Shown here: piece after piece, positions 43,961 to 53,830 of the stretch
How the letters are laid out: each line of letters opens with the position of its first letter
Position numbering within the stretch: position 1 is the first letter of the stretch
Source: Odontocerum albicorne
Lineage: Eukaryota > Arthropoda > Insecta > Trichoptera > Odontoceridae
DNA length: 64,000 nucleotides
Assembly: GCA_949825065.1 (NCBI GenBank)
Contig: OX463846.1
Coordinates: 8,141,366 to 8,205,365, forward strand
Direction: 5' to 3'
Program-made: the position numbers and the translations under genes
The notes under the pieces: model-generated
Told to the model about the DNA's origin: nothing
Databases searched by the model: none
What the model saw: only the letters and a program-made list of their open reading frames with translations

Positions 43961-44818
43961 TAATGATTATCACGATAAAAAATGTATGAAGGAAATATTT
44001 TTAAATATATTCTACTTATTCTGGTGCCGTGGCAGTATACAGTTCACACTTAACAACCGAAAATACAGACAGTATCCACCAAGCGACCAAATCAGTCATA
44101 GTCCCTCGCCAACAAGAGTAACCCTTAATTTCAAGACCGGTATCTATACAGCCTATTTAATTACTCTAAGAAGAATTATCTGTCTTTGTAAAGTACATCC
44201 AGAATGATTTTACTTATTGTGTGGTGCAAAAAATAACATAGAAATCTTGGAATGTAATGCAACTATCAATATAATATTTTTCGTTCAACTCATAGATTTA
44301 ATTTAGTTCAAGTACGATTGAAGGGGTGCAGGATATTTTTTTAGATATTGATTTACTTTAAATTGAACATTTCTATAATTGACATGAATTATAATTATCT
44401 CGAACGAAGATTAAATTTATAACCTCTAAGCTAATAATATTAAATGATTTACTTATTTTGGATAAATAAAAGTCGTCAATACTAAATTAAATTATCCTGA
44501 ATTGCTTGGCTTTTTCAATATTCGATTAATTTCAGTGCATACTCGCCACAAGGTTATTTTTTATACTAAACAAGGAGCACGAATTACCAACAAAATTGCA
44601 ATATAAATAGAATGCATCCTTTGGAAAACCAATTTGCTGAGATTGTTGATATATTTTCTCACTATCTGTCGAGCTATAAAAGTAACTGATTGCAGAGTTG
44701 ATGAAGGGTTGAATTTGCACTGTACCATTATTCTCGCATTCATGTCAAATTGATATGGAGAGGTGCGGGCAGTTGATTAGGGGCGGCCAGTGTCGTGAGA
44801 TCAACTGTAACATATTCA
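43961..44818. other. Gene-free stretch
   Basis: AT-rich; a 73-codon plus frame at 43986 has no domain. Nothing recognised. Confidence 0.4.
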
Positions 44819-44820
44819 TA

Positions 44821-45576
44821 ACACATCGATCAATAAGTCCCGGGACTAACTACTAAAACAACATTGGTTTGCCAAAATTCTTCTTTATTCATCAACATAG
44901 TCTCCTTCAAAAGCGATACATTCATTCCAACGCTTTCCTAACTTTTACATGCCAGCCGTGTAGAACGATTTAATCTTTGGTTTAAAAATACGCGTTAGTT
45001 TCGGCAATCACTTCTTCATTGGAGCCAAATCTCTTTCCCTGGAGTATCTTTTTGAGGTCTGCGAACAACCAATAGTCGCTGGGGGTCAAATCTGGAGGAT
45101 ACGGTGGGTGAGGAAGCAATTCGAAGTTCAACTCATGCAATTCGGTCATCGTTACCATCAACTTGTGACACGGTGCATTGTCCTGATGAAAGTGAACTTT
45201 TTTCTTCTTCATATGGGGCCGTTTTTTTGCAATTTCTGCCTTCAAACGCTCCAATAACGTTACGTAATATTCGCTATTGTGAATATTATACAGCGTTATT
45301 GGAATGTTTGAACTGATATAAATTTTCAAGCCATCGCTAAGTTAGAACGGTATTTTTTCCCATTAAAAAGCAATTTTTATCAACACACGAAATTCGGTTT
45401 TTCCCCATTGTTTTGCAAATAGCAAAAGTAACCACTGTAACTCAATGACACAATGTCGGAATGTCATGAAAGTTTGACACGTAACTTCTTAAAGCTGGCA
45501 CTAACTAAGAATGGTATGGATTTGTTATCAGAGGCGCCATCTGTTGGTTAGTCCCGGAACTTATTGATCGATGTGT
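44821..45576 (-). mobile_element. Mariner, 756 bp, 5'-deleted
   Basis: Inverted termini ACACATCGATCAATAAGTCC (left) and the complement of TTATTGATCGATGTGT (right), with TA at 44819-44820 and 45577-45578. The termini differ from those of the other mariners in the window, so this is a third mariner lineage. Confidence 0.93.
44885..45329 (-). pseudogene. Mariner transposase, catalytic C-terminal half
   Basis: Open segment 45329-44982 includes HFHQDNAPCHKLMVTMTELH and PPDLTPSDYWLFADLKKIL; the two Asp residues are 34 apart (DD34D). After a stop and a frameshift the C-terminus reads GKRWNECIAFEGDYVDE before TAA at 44887-44885. The DNA-binding half and the first catalytic Asp are deleted, so it is inactive. 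Confidence 0.9.
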
Positions 45577-45578
45577 TA

Positions 45579-46234
45579 TATTGTTATTTTTTTATAGTTT
45601 TGTTACCTTTTAGATTTTGTTGTGTTGATGCGTCTTTTTATTTGATTTTATCGAATTGTTATAAATAATTTTATTTTCTATTTTAAGATTATTTTATAGT
45701 TTTTTTTAAATGAAGAACATACAATTTTTTTATTCATAAAAAATAAGGTGCACTGTAACGTTGATAAAAAACAAAAATAAACAAATGAAGTCCATAAATT
45801 GTTTTTTTTTTGCAGAATAAGACGAGAAAAGCAAAAATGAAGAAAGATATGTTTCTCCTGCCAACAGTTGCACTTCCGCCGGAATGAGCTATGACTATTT
45901 CACAAGAAGTACTCGAATCTAGTTTTAATTGAGTCAACATCACAGTCGGCGCTAATGCCAGAGGTACTGTACTGGTGGGAGGGAGGCAAATAATCCCATT
46001 TCAGCAGACTTTTCAACAAGACCCTCCCACTCTGCCTTCCACCCGGCTGTTCAGCTAACGACTCCTTCCACTTGAAGAACGGCAGAGGAAGAGAAGATAG
46101 ATGATATCGCAGCATCTCGAAGGTAGAGTGCAGAGCCGCTTGCTTTTTAAAAAATGTGTACGCTGCACGCAAGCTGCCTGTTTAAGGGATGACTGACCTT
46201 GAACCATTTCATAAGATCATTTTACTGTATTCAA
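45579..46234. other. Gene-free stretch with a GC-richer ORF
   Basis: The 90-codon minus frame 46172-45900 lies in a patch of balanced composition (45830-46190) but matches nothing I know. It is within the presumed last intron and on the gene strand. No good flanking splice sites in phase were seen. Confidence 0.3.
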
Positions 46235-46400
46235 CATTCGCTGTTAACAGTAAAACCTGGCGAGTTTATTGCTATATGATAATCACTTCTTACCAACCAC
46301 AAAGATGTTAAAGAAAACTTAAATGAAAATAAGACTGAAAAAAATCAGCACTGCAGCATCCGGGTCGGTACAGGCGTCTTTTCAACAAGGTTTCAAAAGT
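46235..46400 (-). mobile_element. SINE S1, minus
   Basis: AGTAAAACCTGGCGAGTTTATTG with TTCTTACCAACCA (complement of the GGTTGGTAAGA-type tail), then the body ATGAAAATAAGACTG. The head is eroded. Confidence 0.65.
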
Positions 46401-46429
46401 GTATAACTGTGATTGAAAAATTTCCGACC

Positions 46430-46665
46430 TAAATAAGTGTGAACGTGTATATAGATAGATAACACGCTGGCCTTACCCACAGTATGATCAGACTAAATTG
46501 CAGGTAAAATTTAATACACCTACCCTCGGTAGTAATTAAACTAGAACCAATAGAAGACGTGCTGTTTCGTTATATTCTGAAATGTTAAAACCTATGTATT
46601 GCACGGTTATCGAGTTTATTTTAAAAGGAAAAGCCCATCAGAAACCATTAGTATTAGTGTGATTT
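46430..46665. repeat. Dispersed repeat R3, copy 2
   Basis: Colinear with 6640-6860 (GAAGACGTGCTGTTTCGTTA, GTTATCGAGTTTATTTT). Confidence 0.45.
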
Positions 46666-47044
46666 AAGAGTTCGATTGGTTCATAGTCTTAATGTTCCAT
46701 GGCGTTAATTATTGTCCCCCGATACATGAAATAAATATCTGCAAATCAACAAAATGTTTGCTATTTTTCCTGTTAGCAATTTATATATGCACAAATAGGT
46801 AATAAAAATCAATTATAATGATCTATGGAGTAATCCCAAGTAACCCCATAAAAAACAAATATCTTAACTCGGTTATTACATGGAAAGGTGGTCCTGGACG
46901 TAAAAGACCTGAATAAATCGGCTGGAGCGAAAGGAAAGAAACGATGGAAGTTATGCACGACTGAAGACTACCAATAAAGATTAAGACAGTGATCAGGCTT
47001 GCTATACTACATGTAGCAGAGTGTTGACCTCTAAAGAAAAAAGA

Positions 47045-47405
47045 CAAACAACATCTTCAGGTTACGAAGATGCATATGCTATGGTGGTCACTGGGCGTCA
47101 CTAAATTGGATAAGATCCGAAATGAACGAATTTGTGAAACAATTAAAATGGCGCCAATAGTAGATAAAGCCCGGGAAACATTACTATACTGATACGGGTA
47201 CGTGCAAAAGCAGGATTAAGGATCTCTGCTAAAGACAGCTGCGTATTGAGAACTCCAAAATAGACGTGGAGGGAGATTCAAGATGAGCATATATAAGAAA
47301 GTGGAGAAGGAGATGACGAGACTCGGATTATTCCCGAGTGATTGGCGAGATCAAGAGAGACGAAGGAAAAAGGCCCAAGCAGTTGATCCTAAATGGATGG
47401 TATAA
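47045..47405 (+). mobile_element. LINE ORF2 C-terminal remnant, family F9
   Basis: Frames give RMHMLWWSLGVTKLDKIRNE, RICETIKMAPIVDKARETLL, YGYVQKQD and RRGGRFKMSIYKKVEKEMTR then KKAQAVDPKW. R-M-L-R-W-x-x-GVT-x-x-D-K-I-RN, the L-x-WYGHV and R-GRPKK-W...D segments and A-DP are recognised in insect RTE-type LINE ORF2. Stops interrupt. Confidence 0.75.
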
Positions 47406-47770
47406 GGCAAGGGAAAAGATCCATTAAAAATGGGGCTAGAGTTTTGGGTAAAATCTATACTCTTTGAAATACGTGTAAAAATGCAACAGAAATCTCTTTT
47501 TGGCTCGATGATGATCGCCAACCTCCGAAGAGAAGAACTTGTCTAAGAAGAGGAAATTATTCTAAACTGTGCGGTAAATGCCCTTGTCCCGGCCCTAGCA
47601 CACGCGTGAATACTCACTAGAGACATTTCCACCTTGAGCAGTGATAATACGCGTTCTTGTGATTCCTAAATTCAATTGAGCACAACAGTAATGTGATTTC
47701 GGCGCGATATTGCCTGGATCGTGCACATACATATGTTGTGGCGAAGCGGAACATTTATGTTTTCCTTTAT
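47406..47770. other. Gene-free stretch
   Basis: No supported feature. Confidence 0.4.
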
Positions 47771-48085
47771 TTTGACTACATACGTAGTTAAAGATACATA
47801 CATACCATGTCCCTATTGGGGTAATCACAGAGGATGTTTCTCTATCCACGCACACAGCTTTCGTCTTGTCCATATTCATACAAGTCGTCATACATATTCT
47901 TGTATTATTTTACTTTAACCTTTCCTTCTAAAAAACTTTCTCAAATTATCTCCTTATATTCTTTCCTTAGTCTAGATATTTCTCTAGCTTCATTATTATC
48001 AGTCATAAATATTTGTTTTGTAAGCCTTTCGCTACTCATTCTCTCAATGTTGGTTAATCACTCAGGATTCCATTCTCAATGCTTC
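47771..48085 (-). mobile_element. LINE ORF2 C-terminal remnant, family F1
   Basis: The minus strand reads IERMSSERLTKQIFMTDNNE early and, after shifts, MNMDKTKAVCVDRETSS with CCCCAATAGGGACATGG downstream, i.e. the RMNESRLTKQI and VDEAxxxCxDR blocks. Confidence 0.7.
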
Positions 48086-48169
48086 GTATAACATTCCTAT
48101 TAACATATAACATACAGTTTTCCTTTATTCGTTCCTTATCTCCTCACTAATATTCCTTACTTAAATAAC

Positions 48170-48420
48170 TTACACATACCTCCCATTACGTCATCTCCCT
48201 ATCGAGGTATGCAGAAAAAAGAGAGCTCTAAATTTTCTTATCGCGACACACGTCTTTTACCTCTGTTACATCCATGCACCTCTCATGCAGCTTCTACGAT
48301 TTCTTTGACTTTTTCTTCTTCCTTCTTTCAAAATATTATCCAACCATGCTTTATTTGGTCTTCCTTTTCCTCTTTTCCTCTCCCATTGGCATTGTACATT
48401 TATTTGCTTAAATAAAATAA
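48170..48420 (-). mobile_element. LINE ORF2 C-terminal remnant, family F1
   Basis: Minus strand: MDVTEVKDVCRDKKI, a stop, then SSLFSAYLDREMT; upstream in another frame KAWLDNILKEGRRKSQRNRR SCM-like. A second, tandemly placed F1 end in the same orientation as 47771-48085. Confidence 0.7.
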
Positions 48421-48425
48421 ACAAA

Positions 48426-48903
48426 TATTATTTTCATAATTTTATATTTTGATATATTAGCAAAATGGTAAATTCGCTTTTTATATGCTCGATATTACGC
48501 GGATTCCTCCTGTTACATAATGTAGATTTGATTTATAAATTCATATGGAAGAATTCTTCTTCTCATATTGGTATGTGGTGTTAAGGATAAATCCACTGAT
48601 GTCAGTCAAATGATTTAATATTTCTAAACCGCAGGCTGCTAAGTATTAAACCATCACGTTTGTTCTGTAATTTGGTACATATAATAGGGAATGACTTCTT
48701 GCACAGTTATAATTAAAGGAGACATTAAAATTACGCCCTTCTAAGATTGCGGCGCAGATGAATTTTGATAGTTGAAGTCGTGAAAGATACGTATTGATTT
48801 GTTTCAATAACTCCGACGTCACTTTGTGGAACTCCATAAATAACATACAATTAAAACATCTTCAGTGTATTTCATTCCATTTTGTTTTTTTACAGATCAC
48901 AAA
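48426..48903. other. Gene-free stretch
   Basis: Nothing recognised apart from the adjoining hairpin. Confidence 0.4.
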
Positions 48904-48974
48904 GCATTTTTACTCTTGCTGTGTCGTACGTCATCGGGTAAGTTAACAAGATGACACAGCAAGTAATGAAATGC
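48904..48974 (+). ncRNA. miRNA-precursor-like hairpin (candidate)
   Basis: Arms 48904-48925 (GCATTTTTACTCTTGCTGTG + TC) and 48953-48974 (GACACAGCAAGTAATGAAAT + GC) pair at about 17 of 22 positions with an internal mismatch, across a 27-nt loop. Length (71 nt) and shape suit a pre-miRNA. The arms match no miRNA I know. It lies antisense to the presumed host intron as written; a hairpin exists on both strands. It could equally be a tiny MITE. Confidence 0.3.
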
Positions 48975-49114
48975 AAAAAATAAACTGGAAATAAACATAA
49001 GGATACTATTTTGATTTTATATTGATTATTATTTATTTTATTTACAATTTAACAGTCTTACAAATATCTAATCATGTTTTTGCATCTATCTTGGAATAAT
49101 TCTGTGAACCTTTC

Positions 49115-49252
49115 AAATTGTCAACAATAAGCCTATGACGATTCCTACAATTATAAGAAATTTTCAACAATAAGCCTATGGCGAGTCCTACAATTATAAG
49201 AAATTGTCAACAATAAGCCTATGATGGACGAGTCCTACAATTATAAGAAATC
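49115..49252. repeat. 43-bp tandem array, 3 copies
   Basis: Unit TTGTCAACAATAAGCCTATG + ACGAGTCCTACAATTATAAGAAA; the third copy has a TGG insertion. Confidence 0.93.
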
Positions 49253-49289
49253 ATTACTAGTAAATTTATAATACAATACAATACTCGCA

Positions 49290-49430
49290 CGCGTTAGATG
49301 TCATTATTGCAAATACGTACTATGACGAACTACAAGTAACGTGACTACTCCACAGGTTTCGAACCCGAAGTCTCGATTTATAGGATCTAAGACAATGTTT
49401 CTTCCGTCAATGGCCTTTGCAATATGTCGA
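49290..49430 (-). mobile_element. SINE S2, minus, diverged
   Basis: CTACTCCACAGGTTTCGAACCC carries a B-box complement, preceded by ACTCGCACGCG and GACGAACTACAAGTAACGTG, resembling the S2 body at 61400-61470. Confidence 0.45.
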
Positions 49431-50179
49431 AGAATGAATAAATGAGAATTTCACAATAATGTTAATAATTTTTTTTTTAGATCATTGTTATTTTTATCTA
49501 CTCGTAGTTAGCCTTTTTCTAGAAAATACTTACTCTTAACTATTTTTACACTGTATATATCCATTAATTGAGAATTCACGTTATTCATCAACAACTGAAA
49601 TTTCAGGACTTCATAGTCTTAACTAATTCCCCTTAATTCCTTATAATCTACCCCCATGTCTGCTTTGCAAGCGATTGTTAGACCCACAGTGCTCGATTCC
49701 TAATAGCATGTTCCTCAAATTTACAGCTAATTTCAAGCGCCGTCACATTTGATGTATGTTATATACACTGATATTGTATAATTATGGATGTAATAAAGGC
49801 ACATATCATGTATCGAAATGAACGTCGGTCTGAGGGTTGACACAATGGAGAGTAATTGGTGAACGAAATTAACGGAATGAATTCCCTGATTGGGGTTATT
49901 AGTGCACAGTGTTTGTAACAATTATAAGATGAAATACTTGTACAACCCTGTTTCGCGATAAAATATAATTTTATCTCAATAGCATTATATTTTTATTATA
50001 CAAAAAGGTAACACAGTTACAAAATGTCACTAGTTACAAAAAGGTAACACAGTTACAAAGTGTTACTACTTAAATAAATATAAAAAAACACAAAAGATAA
50101 GCTGATCTATTGTAGTACTCGTAAAACATATTGTTGGATTGATTGATTTCAAAATATGTATCGTATTTAAGTCCTTTAA
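49431..50179. other. Gene-free stretch
   Basis: AT-rich. A 35-bp direct duplication AAAAGGTAACACAGTTACAA lies at about 50004 and 50038. No gene. Confidence 0.45.
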
Positions 50180-50560
50180 TATGATGTCTCCATTGTGTCT
50201 TTTAAGTATGTGTCTAAAAGACATTGTTTCGAAAAGGAGCAGGGCTTTAAGATTGATATCATCTTCATTGAATATTTATTATTTGTTCCGAATCGATCCC
50301 ATAAGGCGGAGTATTATGACATGGCCTTTCCCATTGCTCGTCCCATGACATGGAGTGGTTTACCATCAAGTATTAGATATATGAGTGACGTGTGCAGCAC
50401 TCAGGAGCACTATAAAAATCCTTTTGGTGAAATCTTATCAAAGTTAATAACTATACTCCACCTTCAACCGAATGTATTACGATCATATATCGGATGATCC
50501 ACAAAGGTTATTGTGTAGTTCGTCTTCTGTTTATAAGTTATCCGCGAGTTTTTTTTAACA
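50180..50560 (+). mobile_element. LINE 3' end, family F6, copy 2
   Basis: The 100-codon frame includes LLFVPNRSHKAEYYDMAFPI and ARPMTWSGLPSSIRYMSDVC, then a degenerate F-K-x-L segment, matching the V-P-x-x-x-T ... F ... A-x-x-W-N-x-LP-x-x-I-R LINE ORF2 C-terminus. The 3' region (GATCCACAAAGGTTATTGTG, GTTTATAAGTTATCCGCGAG) matches 15770-15845. Confidence 0.75.
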
Positions 50561-50957
50561 AATATGTGTTTTTCTAAACATTTACAGGTGCGGGGAAGTA
50601 CCCAATCTAATGGTCACGGCTACCACCTTTATATCCTCACACTCGAGGTATTTATTTTTGTAATATTTATAATCTTTTAATAATAGTGACATCGATACCC
50701 GAGTTAGAGCGCCCTTGAAGAGGGTCTGCTCTCTAAACGTTTCGTATTCTTCATGTGTCGAGTTCGGTTTCCCTGACATTGATCTCTTTTTTAGTGGCAC
50801 GGGACACCTCTTTAACTATTATGATAAATGTGCGTTCACGAATGTTGCGCAACCAAGACAGGCACCTTCTAACAAATCCTTATCGACTGTTAATTTTGCA
50901 CATCAATATTTAGTTGAGGTAGTGTTTTTTTTTCCTCTACAGTAACTGGTATCTTAC
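50561..50957. other. Intronic stretch adjoining the exon
   Basis: The donor of the exon is at 50957-50951. 50690-50800 is GC-richer with no domain in any frame. Confidence 0.45.
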
Positions 50958-51144
50958 CTTTAAGGTCAGGCCCTCAGGCTGACGGAAGGCAAGACCCATC
51001 TGCTCTTCGGTTTCTCCGATCATTCGGTCCAGCATAGTGACCAGCCGATCAACGTCCAGCTCGGAGAACACCATGGGTGGCTTGAACTTCAGCACGTTGC
51101 TATTGGGGCCATCGGAGCTGATCAAGACGTGTTCTTGCTTCATT
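50958..51144 (-). CDS. ETNPPL-like: Next exon of the ETNPPL/AGXT2-like gene
   Basis: Minus-strand exon of 187 nt. It begins directly after CTTTCAG and ends before GTAAGAT, both good splice consensus sequences. Its first base completes an Arg codon from the exon at 51604-51848, and the frame runs MKQEHVLISSDGPNSNVLKF followed by KPPMVFSELDVDRLVTMLD. The LISSDGP and NVLKFKPPM motifs and the following D-x-x-x-L-V-x-x-LD helix match the extreme C-terminal domain of ethanolamine-phosphate phospho-lyase-like enzymes (family knowledge). The exon closes in phase 0 after ...PEGLTLK. The 459-bp intron separating it from the preceding exon is about 40 percent SINE (51384-51568). Vertebrate members continue with a poorly conserved tail, so a short divergent last exon is expected. 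Confidence 0.92.
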
Positions 51145-51383
51145 CTGAAAGAAAATGTGATTTAATTTTATTGACACGTACATGTGTATTTGCAATGTTG
51201 TTCGAAAATAAAGAATAATGCTAAATATAGTGGACAACCACAAAAGTATTATCAAAACTTTGGATTAGGTCTGTAAAAACTATGAGCTTGCTGAAGTGCA
51301 ACAACTTGCTCACTGTAAACCATTACACCAACATGCGTTTTCTTTTCACAGGATGGCTGATAATTATCATACTCAACCACGAA

Positions 51384-51568
51384 AGACAACCTCCGTGGCC
51401 TGGTGGTAAGGCACTTGTCTACCGATCCGGAAGTTGCGGGTTCGATCCCCGCTGGAACCCAGATTTTTTTTAATGGGATTCCAGTCTGGCTTTCACTTAG
51501 GGGGCATTACAACATATTTCAGGTTGGTTGGAAGAGATTGACAAATGACAATAAACTCGCCAGGTTAT
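51384..51568 (+). mobile_element. SINE S1, complete copy in the 459-bp intron
   Basis: Head GACAACCTCCGTGGCCTGGT (A box) and GCGGGTTCGATCCCCGCTGG (B box), body CCAGATTTTTTTTAATGGGA and TTCCAGTCTGGCTTTCACTT, tail CAGGTTGGTTGGAAGAGATT ... ACAATAAACTCGCCAGG. It is the most complete S1 in the window, lies antisense to the gene and ends 36 bp before the exon boundary. Confidence 0.88.
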
Positions 51569-51603
51569 ATTTAAATAAATTTAAAAATACATAAAAAATT
51601 TAC

Positions 51604-51848
51604 CTGGCAACAATATGCTTAGCAGCAAGAGTGGCGGGTATCTTCTCCTCTCGGCTCTCAACCAGCTCGCAGCCCACGAACAAGCCCAAACCACGCACGT
51701 CCCCGATAAGGGGATGAGTATCTTGAAGACCTCTCAAGGCTTGCAACAGTCTCTCTCCCACAACTGAGGCTCGCTCTTGGAGACGTTCACGCTCGATCAC
51801 ATCGAGGACTGCGTTTGCGATGGAACAAGACACCGGATTGCCTCCGTA
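51604..51848 (-). CDS. ETNPPL-like: Internal exon, class-III PLP phospho-lyase/aminotransferase (ETNPPL/AGXT2-like)
   Basis: The minus-strand exon of 245 nt starts after a TTTCCAG acceptor with codons [19 protein letters not shown] and ends ...AAKHIVA plus the two bases AG before GTAAAT. YGGNP, a small-residue helix and the [14 protein letters not shown] strand are characteristic of the C-terminal half of class-III PLP enzymes of the ethanolamine-phosphate phospho-lyase / alanine-glyoxylate aminotransferase 2-like family, which degrade phosphoethanolamine or phosphohydroxylysine using PLP. The PLP-binding lysine should lie in an upstream exon, which I did not find up to 64 kb. The phase-2 end joins the next exon (51144) to make an Arg codon, so the reading frame continues into MKQEHVLISSDGPNSNVLKF. 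Base composition is clearly higher in GC than the surrounding DNA. Family assignment is firm; the exact substrate is not decidable from this part. Confidence 0.92.
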
Positions 51849-52229
51849 CTGGAAAGAAAGAAAATAATTAGTTAGAAGGTGTCACTCCTGTTTCAAGTGA
51901 TGTTTGCATAATAAATTATTAAGATTATGATGCAATCGGAATTGTGTGTGCCTGTTACCTTCAAATTTTGGCTCGTGGACGATCTGGGAAGAAAAAAATT
52001 ATTTCACGTAATATTTGAATGGATGAATGCCCATTAGCCATCATGGGTATAATAGAAATAACATCTTAATTTATGTGTGAGTATGCCAGGCATGACCAAC
52101 CTGCAGGCCACAAGAATAGGTATTTTGTGCGGCCCATGAGCATTTTTTTTATATATCAAGAAAATAACAAGAAAACATAGAAGTTAAATAATAGAGACAT
52201 GCTCTAGATTTCAGTTATGAGGATTTTTT
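51849..52229. other. Gene-free stretch with a possible hAT-like solo end
   Basis: CAGGCATGACCAACCTGCAG followed by TTTTGTGCGGCCCATGAGCA (52088-52143) resembles the GC-rich ends of certain hAT elements. No partner terminus was found. Confidence 0.3.
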
Positions 52230-52595
52230 ATATCAAAATTGACACAGTATAATTGAGAAGAACGTTACGAATTTCATAACCATCAATACAAACTAACGGC
52301 TCCATTCTCGAATATCTAATAATCACCAACAGATTCTCAACAATATACCTTCGACGAGTCCTCCCGATTCTTTAGGCACATTGCTCGTAGCCAACGAGAC
52401 AATTTGGAAAGATTATTTGGAAGGACGATGCACAAGAGTAAGAATCCCAATGCGTTGGCCTGACCAAGTGTAAGACGCAACTAGACTACCCTTGACAATT
52501 ACCCTTCGAACTGCGGAGTGCAGGGATGGATGGAGAGGAGTCGTCGGAAGCTATCATGGGAGGCACGATACTCAGTCATGATCTACACGACAGGA
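52230..52595 (+). mobile_element. LINE ORF2 C-terminal remnant, family F3, copy 2
   Basis: Colinear with 10090-10446: AATCACCAACAGATTCTCAA, CAATATACCTTCGACGAGTC, GCACAAGAGTAAGAATCCCA, TGACCAAGTGTAAGACGCAA, GGAAGCTATCATGGGAGGCA. Ends GACAGGATGATGATG. Confidence 0.75.
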
Positions 52596-52708
52596 TGATG
52601 ATGTACTTGTCGGTTTATCGTTGCATTCAAACGATTTTAAAATAAAAAGTTGTGCAAAATTTACAACTTTAAAAAAACGAAAAAATATTTCTGATTTTGT
52701 ATATATAT

Positions 52709-53640
52709 CAGGGCTGTGGAGTCGGATGAAAATTTACCGACTCTGACTCCGACTCAGGCTTTATTTTATACTCCGACACCGACTCCGACTCCGACTCCAA
52801 CTCTTGACTCTGACTTCAATTTTTATTTTATTTTATAATTTACTGTGTCTACCTAATGTATTTATATTGACTTATTAATAATGGATACAGGTATAAATTA
52901 AAAATTAATTATATTCGTACACAAATGAAACAATTTTATAAAAAAATATATAAACAATACGCATTAAGCAATATCTTCACACTAAAATAATATTAAAAAT
53001 ATATATTAATATTTAAAAAAAGAATTAAATGAAACTTTTAAAATAATTAGAAAAACAACACAGGTAGGTATTAAAAAAAATAAGAAAACACTTTAAAATA
53101 AAATAAAAAGGTTGCTTCATTTGTTTTCATACGTTAACTAAATCTTATTAATATTGTTTATTATTATTTTGATTCAATATTGAATAGAACACAAGATAAG
53201 ATTTTTGAAAGTAAATATACTTTATATAAATCTTATTTCCTATTCGTGGTCTAAATGGAATTAGATCTCAAAATAAGTATCAAAAGAAGCTCTTAACTTG
53301 TGTAGGTGGTAAGTGATAAGGCCGTGACGGTCAGCGCTGAATCTTGAATAATTTCAGGATATCGCAGTATTGCTGTTTTTATATCTAATTTTGTAAAAAC
53401 TGTAAACAGAACGTAATCCCCTTTTGGGGTTTATTGTGATTATAAAAGTCTGCATAGTATCAGGAATGGAACGATGAGAGGTTAACTGGTTAACACATAC
53501 CGTAACGTTATTCATTAAAGAAAATGTTAAAATAATTAAACGGAGTCGGAGTTGGTCGATTTTTTCCGACTCCGACTCCGCCTAAAATGTTCCGACTCCA
53601 CGACTCCGGCTCCGACTCCGACTCCGACTCCACAGCCCTG
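52709..53640. mobile_element. Non-autonomous hAT, 932 bp
   Basis: Both ends are CAGGGCTGTGGAGTCGGA / complement, with many GGAGTC hexamers in subterminal position. It is flanked by ATATATAT (52701-52708 and 53641-53648), consistent with an 8-bp target duplication although the site is a simple repeat. The interior is AT-rich with no transposase. Confidence 0.9.
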
Positions 53641-53659
53641 ATATATATATATACATCAT

Positions 53660-53800
53660 ATCTTTGTATCCTAGTTGATAAGACGCCTGTAAACCATCCG
53701 AGAGGTTCGATTCCGTTGGTACCAAATTTTTTTAAAGGTTCCAATCTGGATGTTAAGGCTTCTTAAACACCTTTCTGCTTTTTGTTCCAATTAACCTTAG
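53660..53800 (+). mobile_element. SINE S1/S2
   Basis: TGTATCCTAGTTGATAAGAC and GAGGTTCGATTCCGTTGG are A- and B-box regions; body TTCCAATCTGGATGTTAAGG. It sits in the gap between the two hAT elements. Confidence 0.7.
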
Positions 53801-53830
53801 TGGTTCTGTACACAACTAAAGTGTTATAAC

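Noticed and set aside
51388..51460. tRNA gene in the intron
   Set aside because: A and B boxes are good, but the acceptor arms do not pair and a SINE body and tail follow. The same holds for the heads at 16796, 38536, 53660 and 56935.
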